Positions 7,743-12,897 of a stretch of DNA of 16,396 nt are shown here, in pieces. A program made the position numbers and the translations under genes. The notes beneath the pieces were generated by a model. It did not search any database. It worked only from the letters and a program-made list of their open reading frames with translations, and was not told where the DNA came from. This DNA is from an uncultured Collinsella sp. (GTDB lineage: Bacteria; Actinomycetota; Coriobacteriia; Coriobacteriales; Coriobacteriaceae), in contig CABQJK010000041.1 in NCBI GenBank assembly GCA_902464495.1, positions 1 to 16,396 of the forward strand, in the 5' to 3' direction. Each line of letters starts with the position of its first letter. The first letter of the stretch is position 1.

Positions 7743-7803
7743 CGGCCGTACTCACAACAGACAGGATCGGCCAACAGCAGCCGTGATCCCTTGGGGACGG
7801 AGG

Positions 7804-7839
7804 AAAAGGGCCCCGGCCGAGAATTCGACCGGGGCCCTT
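7804..7839 (-). terminator. Intrinsic terminator of the rubredoxin gene
   Basis: The 15-bp stem (7806-7820 with 7825-7839, one mismatch) is rich in G and C, with core GGGCCCCGG and a GAAT loop. On the minus strand it is followed by TTTT and CC. It lies about 40 bases downstream of the rubredoxin stop codon. Confidence 0.85.
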
Positions 7840-7878
7840 GGACAGAGCTATGTTCGGCTTCCGCCGCGTGCCGACGAG

Positions 7879-8022
7879 CTACTCCTCGACGAGCTCAAAC
7901 TGATCGGGACCGACGCCGCACACCGGGCACACATAATCCTCGGGCAGCTCGGGCGTATCGACCTCAACCTCGTAACCGCAAACGACGCACACGAACTTAT
8001 ACGTCTTCTTCTCCTCAGCCAT
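7879..8022 (-). CDS. Short rubredoxin, probable partner of the adjacent flavin reductase
   Basis: A 47-residue electron-transfer protein with an Fe(Cys)4 site: Cys12 and Cys15 in CVVCGY, Cys32 and Cys35 in CPVCGVG, followed by the usual DQF. Only 16 residues separate the two CxxC knuckles, against about 29 in ordinary rubredoxins, so the mid-loop is deleted, a shape nearer to rubredoxin-like domains attached to other enzymes. The start at 8022 is chosen because AGAGGAG lies 6 bases upstream; the in-frame ATG at 8061 would coincide with the predicted transcription start. The upstream neighbour on the same strand is an Hrb-type flavin reductase, 89 bp away. In Moorella Hrb these two domains form one polypeptide, so this is probably its detached C-terminal domain, serving flavodiiron proteins in O2/NO reduction. 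That role is inferred. Confidence 0.88.
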   Translation of the reverse strand: MAEEKKTYKFVCVVCGYEVEVDTPELPEDYVCPVCGVGPDQFELVEE

Positions 8023-8066
8023 GATGTTCTCCTCTCGAACGCGACTGGTGATGTACTTCATTTATC

Positions 8067-8094
8067 AGTATAGATTCTCAATAATATAATGCAA
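8067..8094 (-). promoter_or_regulatory. Promoter for the rubredoxin gene
   Basis: On the minus strand a -35 TTGCAT (8089-8094) and -10 TATACT (8067-8072) are 16 bp apart in an AT-rich island that contrasts sharply with its surroundings. Transcription would start near 8060, giving a leader of about 38 nt. The spacer and -10 region contain TTGAGAATC, loosely reminiscent of half of a Fur-type box, but the dyad is incomplete. The site suggests that rubredoxin can be transcribed separately from the flavin reductase. Confidence 0.6.
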
Positions 8095-8111
8095 GTATTT
8101 TTAAAACATTT

Positions 8112-8615
8112 CTAGCCTTGATACGAGGACGCCTTCGGAGGCGTCTTGCCCTTCAGGACCTTATGGTAGTAATCGTAGGTGAGCGGCGTCTCGTCACTCA
8201 AGCGCTCGGCATCCTCGACCTCGCCGATAAACAGTAGATGCGTGCCCACATCCACGGTATCGATCAAACGGCAGCTAAACAGCGCCGCCGCGTGCTCGGG
8301 CACATAGGGCATGCCCAGAGCCGTCTCGCGGGTCTCGTATTTGGCAAACTTGTCATAGTCGCTGCTGGTGCGGAACCCAAAGTTACCGATGTAGAGCATA
8401 TCGGCGGTCTGATTGATCACGGTCAGCGCGAACGCTTTGGCCGAAGCGATGACGCCCGAGGTGACGTTGTCCTTGTTCACGGCAACCGAAATGCGCGGCG
8501 GCATGGACGTCACCTGCACCGCAGTGTTGATGACGCAGCCGGCGCGCAGCCCATCTGCCGCGGCGCTCACCACGTACAGACCGCTCGGCATGGTAAAGAA
8601 CGCAGTTTTGTCCAT
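8112..8615 (-). CDS. Flavin reductase-like protein (Hrb N-terminal domain type)
   Basis: A 167-residue FMN-binding split-barrel protein of the flavin reductase family, expected to oxidise NAD(P)H and pass electrons to rubredoxin. It opens MDKTAFFTMPSGLYVVSAA and continues with CVINTAVQVTSMPP and ISVAVNKDN, typical of this family; GNFGFRTSSDYDKFAKY, GTHLLFIGEVEDAE and the C-terminal TYDYYHKVLKGKTP strongly resemble the flavin reductase half of high-molecular-weight rubredoxin. In that protein a rubredoxin domain follows immediately; here the chain stops after SSYQG and rubredoxin is the next gene. The start at 8615 has GGGGAG 8 bases upstream; the reading frame stays open for 64 further codons, but that stretch crosses a terminator. 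Electron donor and acceptor are inferred from the family. Confidence 0.88.
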   Translation of the reverse strand: MDKTAFFTMPSGLYVVSAAADGLRAGCVINTAVQVTSMPPRISVAVNKDNVTSGVIASAKAFALTVINQTADMLYIGNFGFRTSSDYDKFAKYETRETALGMPYVPEHAAALFSCRLIDTVDVGTHLLFIGEVEDAERLSDETPLTYDYYHKVLKGKTPPKASSYQG

Positions 8616-8666
8616 AACAATCACTCCCCTAACCCGGGTTGGAACCTCATGGATGTATGTACCCAC

Positions 8667-8700
8667 AAAAAAGGCGGCGCCCATAACGGACGCCGCCTTT
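8667..8700 (-). terminator. Intrinsic terminator of the TPR-smpB transcript
   Basis: AAAGGCGGCG (8670-8679) pairs perfectly with CGCCGCCTTT (8691-8700) around an 11-nt loop, and on the minus strand it is followed by a run of six T. It lies about 120 bases after the smpB stop, so it should end the smpB transcript and isolate the flavin reductase gene downstream. Confidence 0.88.
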
Positions 8701-8742
8701 GAGACATATGTGTCAAAACAGTAAGAAAGATGAGACGCCCGC

Positions 8743-8809
8743 AGTTGCGGTGAAATAGGGACTGAATAGCCCCTCAAACAGGCAAAACAGTCCGTATTCC
8801 ACCGCAACT
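8743..8809. repeat. Large imperfect palindrome in the smpB 3' region
   Basis: The arms 8743-8764 and 8788-8809 pair over 22 positions with two mismatches, around a 23-nt loop. The outer core GTTGCGGTG faces CACCGCAAC with no mismatch. There is no T-tract. It lies between the smpB stop codon and the smpB terminator, so it would be transcribed as a structured 3' extension of the smpB mRNA. The sequence is unrelated to the other palindromes in the window. Confidence 0.75.
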
Positions 8810-8821
8810 TACACAGAGCGC

Positions 8822-9292
8822 CTAGCGATTACGCTCCTTAAGTGCGCGGTCAATCTCGCGTTGAACATCGCGCTTGGCCATATCCTCGCGCTTGTCGTAA
8901 AGCTTCTTGCCGCGGCCTAGGCCCAGCAGCAGCTTTACGCGGCCGTCGGTATTAAAGTAGAGCTCCAACGGTACCAGCGCATAACCACGGTTACGAAGTT
9001 TGCCGTCGAGAAAGTCAATCTCCTTGCGGTGCAGCAGCAGACGACGACGGCGATCAGGGTCGCGGTTCCACACGCCACCATGGCTATAAGGGTGAATATG
9101 CAGACCCACGAGCCAGCACTCGCCGCCACGAATCAGTGCAAAGGTGTCGGTGATCTGGCACGCGCGCTCGCGAATCGACTTGACCTCGGTGCCGCTCAGC
9201 TCAATGCCGCACTCAAAGGTCTCATCGATAAAGTACTCGTGGTGTGCCGAGCGATTCTTGGAGATGAGCTTGCGCTCGCGCTTACTGGGCAT
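8822..9292 (-). CDS. smpB: SsrA-binding protein SmpB
   Basis: SmpB binds tmRNA and delivers it to stalled ribosomes in trans-translation. The 156-residue protein has the expected length and motifs: N-terminal KRERKLISKNRSAHHEYFI, ELSGTEVKSIR, then HIHPYSHG, the basic RRRRLLLHRKEI region, and GLGRGKKLYDKRED followed by a basic tail (RALKERNR) that inserts in the mRNA channel. The start at 9292 has AAGGAGG 6 bases upstream and overlaps the 3' end of the preceding TPR gene by 11 bases, indicating translational coupling. A longer open frame upstream reads through that gene in another frame and is not used. No tmRNA gene is visible next to it. Confidence 0.96.
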   Translation of the reverse strand: MPSKRERKLISKNRSAHHEYFIDETFECGIELSGTEVKSIRERACQITDTFALIRGGECWLVGLHIHPYSHGGVWNRDPDRRRRLLLHRKEIDFLDGKLRNRGYALVPLELYFNTDGRVKLLLGLGRGKKLYDKREDMAKRDVQREIDRALKERNR

Positions 9293-10199
9293 CGCCGGCC
9301 TCCTTGGCGCCATCGGCGTTTGAGCCCGCGGCGTCGCGCTTTGCCTTGCGCTCAGCATTGAGCTCGGCGTCGCTCTCGCGCACCAGCTTGATAATCGCCG
9401 CGCACGCCTCTTCGCCCACCAGGTCGCGGGCACGGACCGTCAGGCGCGTAGCCTCCTGCTTGTCGCCGTCGCTCGCAGCGTCGGTCGCGCACATGATCAG
9501 GCAGATGGCGATCTCGGCCGAAGGCGAGGTCGGCACGCCCTGCAGGGCGAGCTCGCCCATCACATGGTCGTCACTCTCGTCCGCGGCATCCGGATAGGTG
9601 GTATGGATCTTGTTGAGCAGACGCGTCGTATGCGCATCATTGGGCGCCAGGCGCAGCGCCAGACGCGCGCAGCCCACGGCAGCCGAAATGTTCTCGGTCT
9701 CGGGCTCCAAGAAGTACTGACCCAAGTTGGTGTAGGCGCGTGCGGCGCACTTACCGTCGCTCGCGCGCTCCAGCACCGAGAACGAGAGCGATGCCCACTC
9801 CTGTTTGTCCTCGAGCGCGCGGAACAGCTCGGCCAAGTCCAAGCGATAGTTGCAGTTCATGGGATCCCAACGCACGGCCTGCATCAGGGCATTCCGAGCA
9901 CTCACATAATCCTGCTGGCGAATGTAGGCAAACGCCATGTCGGAGTACAGGCGGTCAAAGGGAACCTCGACCTGCACCAGCTCGCGCGGATCCTTCTCCA
10001 CGCGACGATAGGCCAGGCGCTCAAACTTGCTGTCGAAGCTAAAGTACTGGCGCTTCTCCTCCGTCTTGCACTCAGCGTCGATATACTCCTCGGCGAGCTC
10101 CACCAGACGCTCAAGCAGCGGCGTCGCCGTAGCCAGGTCGCCCTGCGCCAGATAGTTCTCGGCATACGTGATGTCTTCCAAGCTGATAGGCAGGTCCAT
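9282..10199 (-). CDS. Tetratricopeptide-repeat protein of unknown function
   Basis: A 305-residue, probably cytoplasmic protein with no signal peptide or membrane segment. It is mostly helical with TPR-like units: about 9-40 (YAENYLAQGDLATATPLLERL), about 84-120 (YSDMAFAYIRQQDYVSARNALMQAVRWDP), and about 152-190 (AYTNLGQYFLEPETENISAAVGCARLALRLAP). The C-terminal ~35 residues are charged and alanine-rich. TPR proteins mediate protein-protein contacts; no enzymatic motif is visible and no specific family was recognised. The ATG has GAGGAG about 5 bases upstream. The gene overlaps smpB by 11 bases, so the two are co-expressed, but a link to ribosome rescue is only suggested by position. Confidence 0.85.
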   Translation of the reverse strand: MDLPISLEDITYAENYLAQGDLATATPLLERLVELAEEYIDAECKTEEKRQYFSFDSKFERLAYRRVEKDPRELVQVEVPFDRLYSDMAFAYIRQQDYVSARNALMQAVRWDPMNCNYRLDLAELFRALEDKQEWASLSFSVLERASDGKCAARAYTNLGQYFLEPETENISAAVGCARLALRLAPNDAHTTRLLNKIHTTYPDAADESDDHVMGELALQGVPTSPSAEIAICLIMCATDAASDGDKQEATRLTVRARDLVGEEACAAIIKLVRESDAELNAERKAKRDAAGSNADGAKEAGDAQ

Positions 10200-10258
10200 G
10201 ACAACTCCTCGGTCCGGGCGGCAGACTCAACGCGCGCCTTAAATATCGGTCAATACAC

Positions 10259-10286
10259 AAAACCCGGGTCTCTTACGAGGCCCGGG
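10259..10286 (-). terminator. Terminator of the tRNA-Gln/tRNA-Glu transcript
   Basis: CCCGGGTCTC (10263-10272) pairs with GAGGCCCGGG (10277-10286), one G-T wobble, with a TTAC loop. On the minus strand it is followed by TTTTGTGT. It begins about 10 bases after the CCA end of tRNA-Glu. Confidence 0.8.
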
Positions 10287-10296
10287 CGTTCAATTT

Positions 10297-10373
10297 TGGT
10301 AGCCCGTACCAGATTCGAACTGGTGATCTCCGCCTTGAGAGGGCGGCGTCCTAAACCGCTAGACGAACGGGCC
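10297..10373 (-). tRNA. tRNA-Glu (anticodon CUC)
   Basis: A 77-nt cloverleaf including an encoded CCA. The acceptor stem starts GGCCCGT and closes with ACGGGCT, followed by discriminator A. The anticodon stem CCGCC/GGCGG encloses the loop CTCTCAA, giving anticodon CUC, which reads GAG. The T loop contains TTCGAAT between ACCAG and CTGGT. It reads the G-ending glutamate codon favoured in this GC-rich genome. Confidence 0.95.
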
Positions 10374-10390
10374 ATATGTAGCAAATGCAA

Positions 10391-10464
10391 TGGCTGGGAT
10401 GGAGGGAGTCGAACCCCCATTGACGGAACCAGAATCCGCTGTCCTGCCATTAGACGACATCCCA
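10391..10464 (-). tRNA. tRNA-Gln (anticodon CUG)
   Basis: A 74-nt cloverleaf with encoded CCA. The acceptor stem TGGGATG/CATCCCA starts with U1, as is typical of bacterial tRNA-Gln, with discriminator G. The anticodon stem GCGGA/TCCGT encloses TTCTGGT, giving anticodon CUG, which reads CAG. It is 17 bases upstream of tRNA-Glu on the same strand, so both come from one transcript. Confidence 0.95.
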
Positions 10465-10508
10465 ATGACTGCATCGCTGCGCTCGGCTGTGCCTTTGCGC
10501 AAGAAAGA

Positions 10509-10537
10509 AATATACGGGAAGTCCGGCCGTGACGCAA
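10509..10537 (-). promoter_or_regulatory. Promoter of the tRNA pair
   Basis: On the minus strand a -35 TTGCGT (10532-10537) and -10 TATATT (10509-10514) are exactly 17 bp apart. The -10 is about 45 bases before the 5' end of tRNA-Gln, which fits a short processed leader. Confidence 0.68.
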
Positions 10538-10730
10538 GCCCCAATTTTGACTTTTTTGAAATTCAGTCAAATACGGCCAACACGTGAAGGACCTGTGAAG
10601 TCGACCGCTGCACACGAAGGGCAAAACGCCGCGAGCGGTAGCCGTCAACCGTTGGCAGATTCTACCGCGAAAACGATAGCACCAGGCAACACAATCGAAG
10701 TATCAATGATCACGTAGATATCGAGGCGCC

Positions 10731-11141
10731 ATGGACGAAGAGCTTGATTACCTATGGGAGACCCTGGGCCTCGAGATCACTGCTGACCTTTGGCCCGAAC
10801 GGGACAAAATCCATCCCACTCTGCGCCCCGCCATCACGGTGATGCAGGCAAAATACCGCCGTGCATCCTTTTTGATCATGCGGATGTCATGGCACGCGGG
10901 ACTCCCCGACCTTAAGCGAATCCAGGCAAGCCTCGTCGAGCTGTCCGGTATGCCGACTGTCATATCCGAGGCGCACCTGGAGCAGCGACAGCGCGAGCGA
11001 CTGCAACAGCAGCGGATTCCCTTTATCTGCCCCGGTGTTCAGGCATATCTGCCCTTTATGGACGAGGAGTACTGGAGCGGCAAGCCCAACAAGCACGTAA
11101 AGGTCTACGATCCGCACGAATGGGCGCAGTTGGAGGACTGA
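10731..11141 (+). CDS. Conserved hypothetical protein, resembles one module of a winged-helix family
   Basis: A 136-residue soluble protein with no signal peptide. Residues from about 62 to 109 contain LKRIQASLVELSGMPTVI followed by RERLQQQRIPFICPGVQ and AYLPF. This pattern (Leu-Pro-style strand, then R-x-R-L-x-x-x-R-I-P-F-I-x-P-G-x-Q-x-Y-L-P-F) is one I associate with longer Firmicutes and Actinobacteria proteins, annotated as MarR-like, in which it is followed by a C-terminal winged helix. Here the chain ends about 25 residues later, with YDPHEWAQLED, and no helix-turn-helix is seen. It could be a stand-alone module or a shortened relic. The ATG is preceded by GAGG at only 4 bases, a weak ribosome-binding site. 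Its neighbours give no clue: the divergent tRNA pair upstream and two hairpins downstream. Function unknown. Confidence 0.65.
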   Translation: MDEELDYLWETLGLEITADLWPERDKIHPTLRPAITVMQAKYRRASFLIMRMSWHAGLPDLKRIQASLVELSGMPTVISEAHLEQRQRERLQQQRIPFICPGVQAYLPFMDEEYWSGKPNKHVKVYDPHEWAQLED

Positions 11142-11160
11142 CTGGGGCAAGCCTGCCGGC

Positions 11161-11206
11161 GGAAAGTGCGTCCCAGATTTCAAGCTCAAACCGGTCCCCA
11201 CTTTCC
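11161..11206. repeat. GGAAAG-type hairpin repeat, copy 1
   Basis: GGAAAGTG (11161-11168) pairs perfectly with CACTTTCC (11199-11206); further pairing inward is partial. The loop contains AAGCTCAAACCGG, shared with the next hairpin. There is no T-tract. It begins 62 bp before the corresponding base of copy 2. Confidence 0.7.
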
Positions 11207-11221
11207 CATCGAGCCCTCAAC

Positions 11222-11269
11222 CGGAAACCGTATCCCGTAATCGAAGCTCAAAACGGGACGCGCTTTCCG
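11222..11269. repeat. GGAAAG-type hairpin repeat, copy 2
   Basis: The arms 11222-11238 and 11253-11269 pair over 17 positions with three mismatches. The loop contains AAGCTCAAAACGGGAC, which matches copy 1 in the same orientation. With copy 1 it fills the space between two convergent genes. Neither copy carries a T-tract, so a terminator role is possible but not shown. Confidence 0.75.
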
Positions 11270-11275
11270 CAGCCG

Positions 11276-11635
11276 CTACAGCAACGCCTCGGCCCAAGCC
11301 GCTTCCCTAAAGCCGGGGATCGCAAAGTCGTCGCCCACCAGCAGCGGACGCTTGACCAGCATGCCATCGGTCGCCAGCAGCTCGTAGCACTCCTGATCCG
11401 TCATTCCTGCGTCCAGGCGCGCCTTCAGGCCCAGCTCTCGATATTTCTTGCCCGACGAGTTAAAGAAGCGCCGCACCGGCAGCCCCGAACGAGCAATCCA
11501 GGTCGCAAGCTCATCGGCCGTGGGATTGTCCGTAACGATATCGCGGTCGACATACTCGACCCCATGCTCGTCCAACCACGCCTTGACCTTTTTACAGGTC
11601 GAACACTTGGGATATTCAACAAACAGTACGGTCAT
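11276..11635 (-). CDS. ArsC/Spx-family thioredoxin-fold protein
   Basis: A 119-residue protein of the ArsC/Spx/YffB family. The N-terminal YPKCSTCKKVKAWLDEHG contains CxxC at Cys11 and Cys14, followed by the typical DIVTDNPTADEL helix entry; the family Arg96 lies in LVKRPLLVG, and the protein ends with GFREAAWAEAL. A real arsenate reductase would normally sit in an ars operon, which is absent, and Spx normally acts on RNA polymerase in Firmicutes; the CxxC form in anaerobes is usually annotated only as an arsenate reductase family protein. A thiol-redox role is therefore likely, but the substrate is unknown. The start at 11635 is supported by GGAGGA 5 bases upstream, and 13 further in-frame codons upstream are discarded. 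A good -10 (TACAAT, 11706-11711 on the minus strand) without a clear -35 and a small leader hairpin (11677-11697) suggest separate transcription from mupG. Confidence 0.87.
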   Translation of the reverse strand: MTVLFVEYPKCSTCKKVKAWLDEHGVEYVDRDIVTDNPTADELATWIARSGLPVRRFFNSSGKKYRELGLKARLDAGMTDQECYELLATDGMLVKRPLLVGDDFAIPGFREAAWAEALL

Positions 11636-11727
11636 GGAAATCCTCCGAATACAGATCGGCCAACACAGGCACACGCCATACGGGGCGCCTTCGTATGATG
11701 GGCAAATTGTAGCCCACGGGTCACACG

Positions 11728-12780
11728 CTAAACGAACCGTACCCCGAATCCACGCTTGATGAACGGCAGCAGCTCCATTGCCTCGGGCGTGATGCGGCCC
11801 GCAACGTTCATGCGCTCGTCGCCGGGAAGATCAACCCGCGCAATCTCAAGCTCGCCTTCGTAGCGTCCGTACTCACTATTGCCGACGGCAATCGAGCCCG
11901 CATTTCGCGGCAGACCGGCGCCGAAATCTGACGGCACGGCATCCGGCTTGAGCGTCGTCCTCGACTCCTGGGATCTAAAGATGTGGGCACTCGAGTCGGG
12001 CCGGTCGTGATGAATCTGCCCACGTACATAGGCATAACCGGGCTCAAGCTCGCATTGCAAGTCCACGTATCCGGCAGAAACTTGAGCAAACTGCGCCCAA
12101 CCCGCATCGGAAAGATCGGGGTCGCCGACCAACACAATGTCGCAATCGGCGCCATGTGCAAGCTCAAGCATATTGAGAGCAACCTTTGACGCGCGACCGC
12201 GCTGCGCCTCGACCGTCGGCAGTCCCTCGAATACCGGCCCGCGAACGTTGGCATCGCCCGGCACAAAAGCCATGATTTCAAAGCCGAGCGCCGCAAGACG
12301 AAGATTCACCCGAGCAATATCCTCCAGAGCTAAACCGGTATAAGGCTTGGGGTAAAAATTGTGGCAGGCGGCAAAACGAGTCACATCGGCACCGGCCTCA
12401 CGCCACGATGCGATTTCATCAGAACTCACCGTCGATGCATTGACCACTATGCGAAATACACCGGACAGCTCCGCGACCCGTTGGGCGCTAAAGCCATAGT
12501 CCAAACGAAGGTATTCCAACCCCAGATCGCGCAGGTCCTCGATGCGCTCAAGCCCGAGCAAATCGCACGTGCGCGGCCCCACATCGGCGATGAGCGCAAT
12601 GCCGCGGGCGGAGAGCAGCGACAGCACATGACGGACCTTATCGGCATACGCCGCTCCCCCATCCTCGGGAATATGCAGTGAGGTGAACGCGTAGCGCGCA
12701 CCCGCCGCGGCACCACGCTCAATCGTCCGCTCAATATCCTGCAAAGGGCTGGAAAGATAAATCGAAATACCCGTTTTCAC
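11728..12780 (-). CDS. mupG: 6-phospho-N-acetylmuramidase MupG (DUF871 family)
   Basis: A cytoplasmic TIM-barrel protein of 350 residues, the usual DUF871 length. In Staphylococcus aureus MupG hydrolyses MurNAc-6-phosphate-GlcNAc, imported by MurP, to MurNAc-6-P and GlcNAc. The N-terminal barrel (about 1-230) shows the family features: GISIYLSS, the FTSLHIPEDGG strand-loop, LIADVGPRT, LRLDYGFS, VVNASTVS and ACHNFYPKPYTGL. The C-terminal domain (about 235-350) has GYVDLQCEL, PRNAGSIAVGNSEYGRYEGEL and ends PFIKRGFGVRFV. The start codon is GTG, with AAAGGAG 9 bases upstream. It is the last gene of murR-murQ-murP-mupG, and a strong terminator sits immediately before it, so its expression probably depends on read-through. 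Specificity is inferred from the family and operon. Confidence 0.9.
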   Translation of the reverse strand: MKTGISIYLSSPLQDIERTIERGAAAGARYAFTSLHIPEDGGAAYADKVRHVLSLLSARGIALIADVGPRTCDLLGLERIEDLRDLGLEYLRLDYGFSAQRVAELSGVFRIVVNASTVSSDEIASWREAGADVTRFAACHNFYPKPYTGLALEDIARVNLRLAALGFEIMAFVPGDANVRGPVFEGLPTVEAQRGRASKVALNMLELAHGADCDIVLVGDPDLSDAGWAQFAQVSAGYVDLQCELEPGYAYVRGQIHHDRPDSSAHIFRSQESRTTLKPDAVPSDFGAGLPRNAGSIAVGNSEYGRYEGELEIARVDLPGDERMNVAGRITPEAMELLPFIKRGFGVRFV

Positions 12781-12796
12781 GCTACAACGCTCCTTT

Positions 12797-12830
12797 AAAA
12801 AAGGCCGGCGGAGCAGTTAGCCCCGCCGGC
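12797..12830 (-). terminator. Intrinsic terminator between murP and mupG
   Basis: GCCGGCGG (12804-12811) pairs perfectly with CCGCCGGC (12823-12830) around an 11-nt loop, followed on the minus strand by TTTTTT (12797-12802). The T-run directly abuts the mupG ribosome-binding site AAAGGAG. It can act as a terminator after murP, as an attenuator for mupG, or as an mRNA-stability element for the murQP part. Confidence 0.82.
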
Positions 12831-12897
12831 ACAACCATAGCATCAAGAAATCTGCCGCGCGCCGCGAACCCCGAGCAACACGGCTCGCGATATCAAA

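Larger units (their letters stand above)
7493..7878. other. Convergent intergenic region with repeat array (386 bp)
   Basis: The gap between the ends of mntH and the rubredoxin gene contains three tandem palindromic repeats (7521-7742) and the rubredoxin terminator (7804-7839). No coding sequence is supported. The short open frames through 7729-8073 on the plus strand run through the terminator and antisense to rubredoxin. Confidence 0.75.

Noticed and set aside
8616..8666. A promoter for the flavin reductase gene just upstream of 8615
   Set aside because: TACATA near 8656 could be a -10, but any -35 would fall inside the terminator hairpin and does not match well; TTGACA at 8711-8716 (minus strand) has no -10 at a proper distance.
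8701..8821. tmRNA (ssrA) next to smpB
   Set aside because: The space is only about 120 nt, far short of a tmRNA, and shows one simple hairpin without a tRNA-like end or tag-encoding frame.
11276..11635. Calling the ArsC-fold protein a true arsenate reductase
   Set aside because: No ars regulator or transporter gene is nearby, and the family includes Spx- and YffB-like proteins with the same motifs; only the family-level name is supported.
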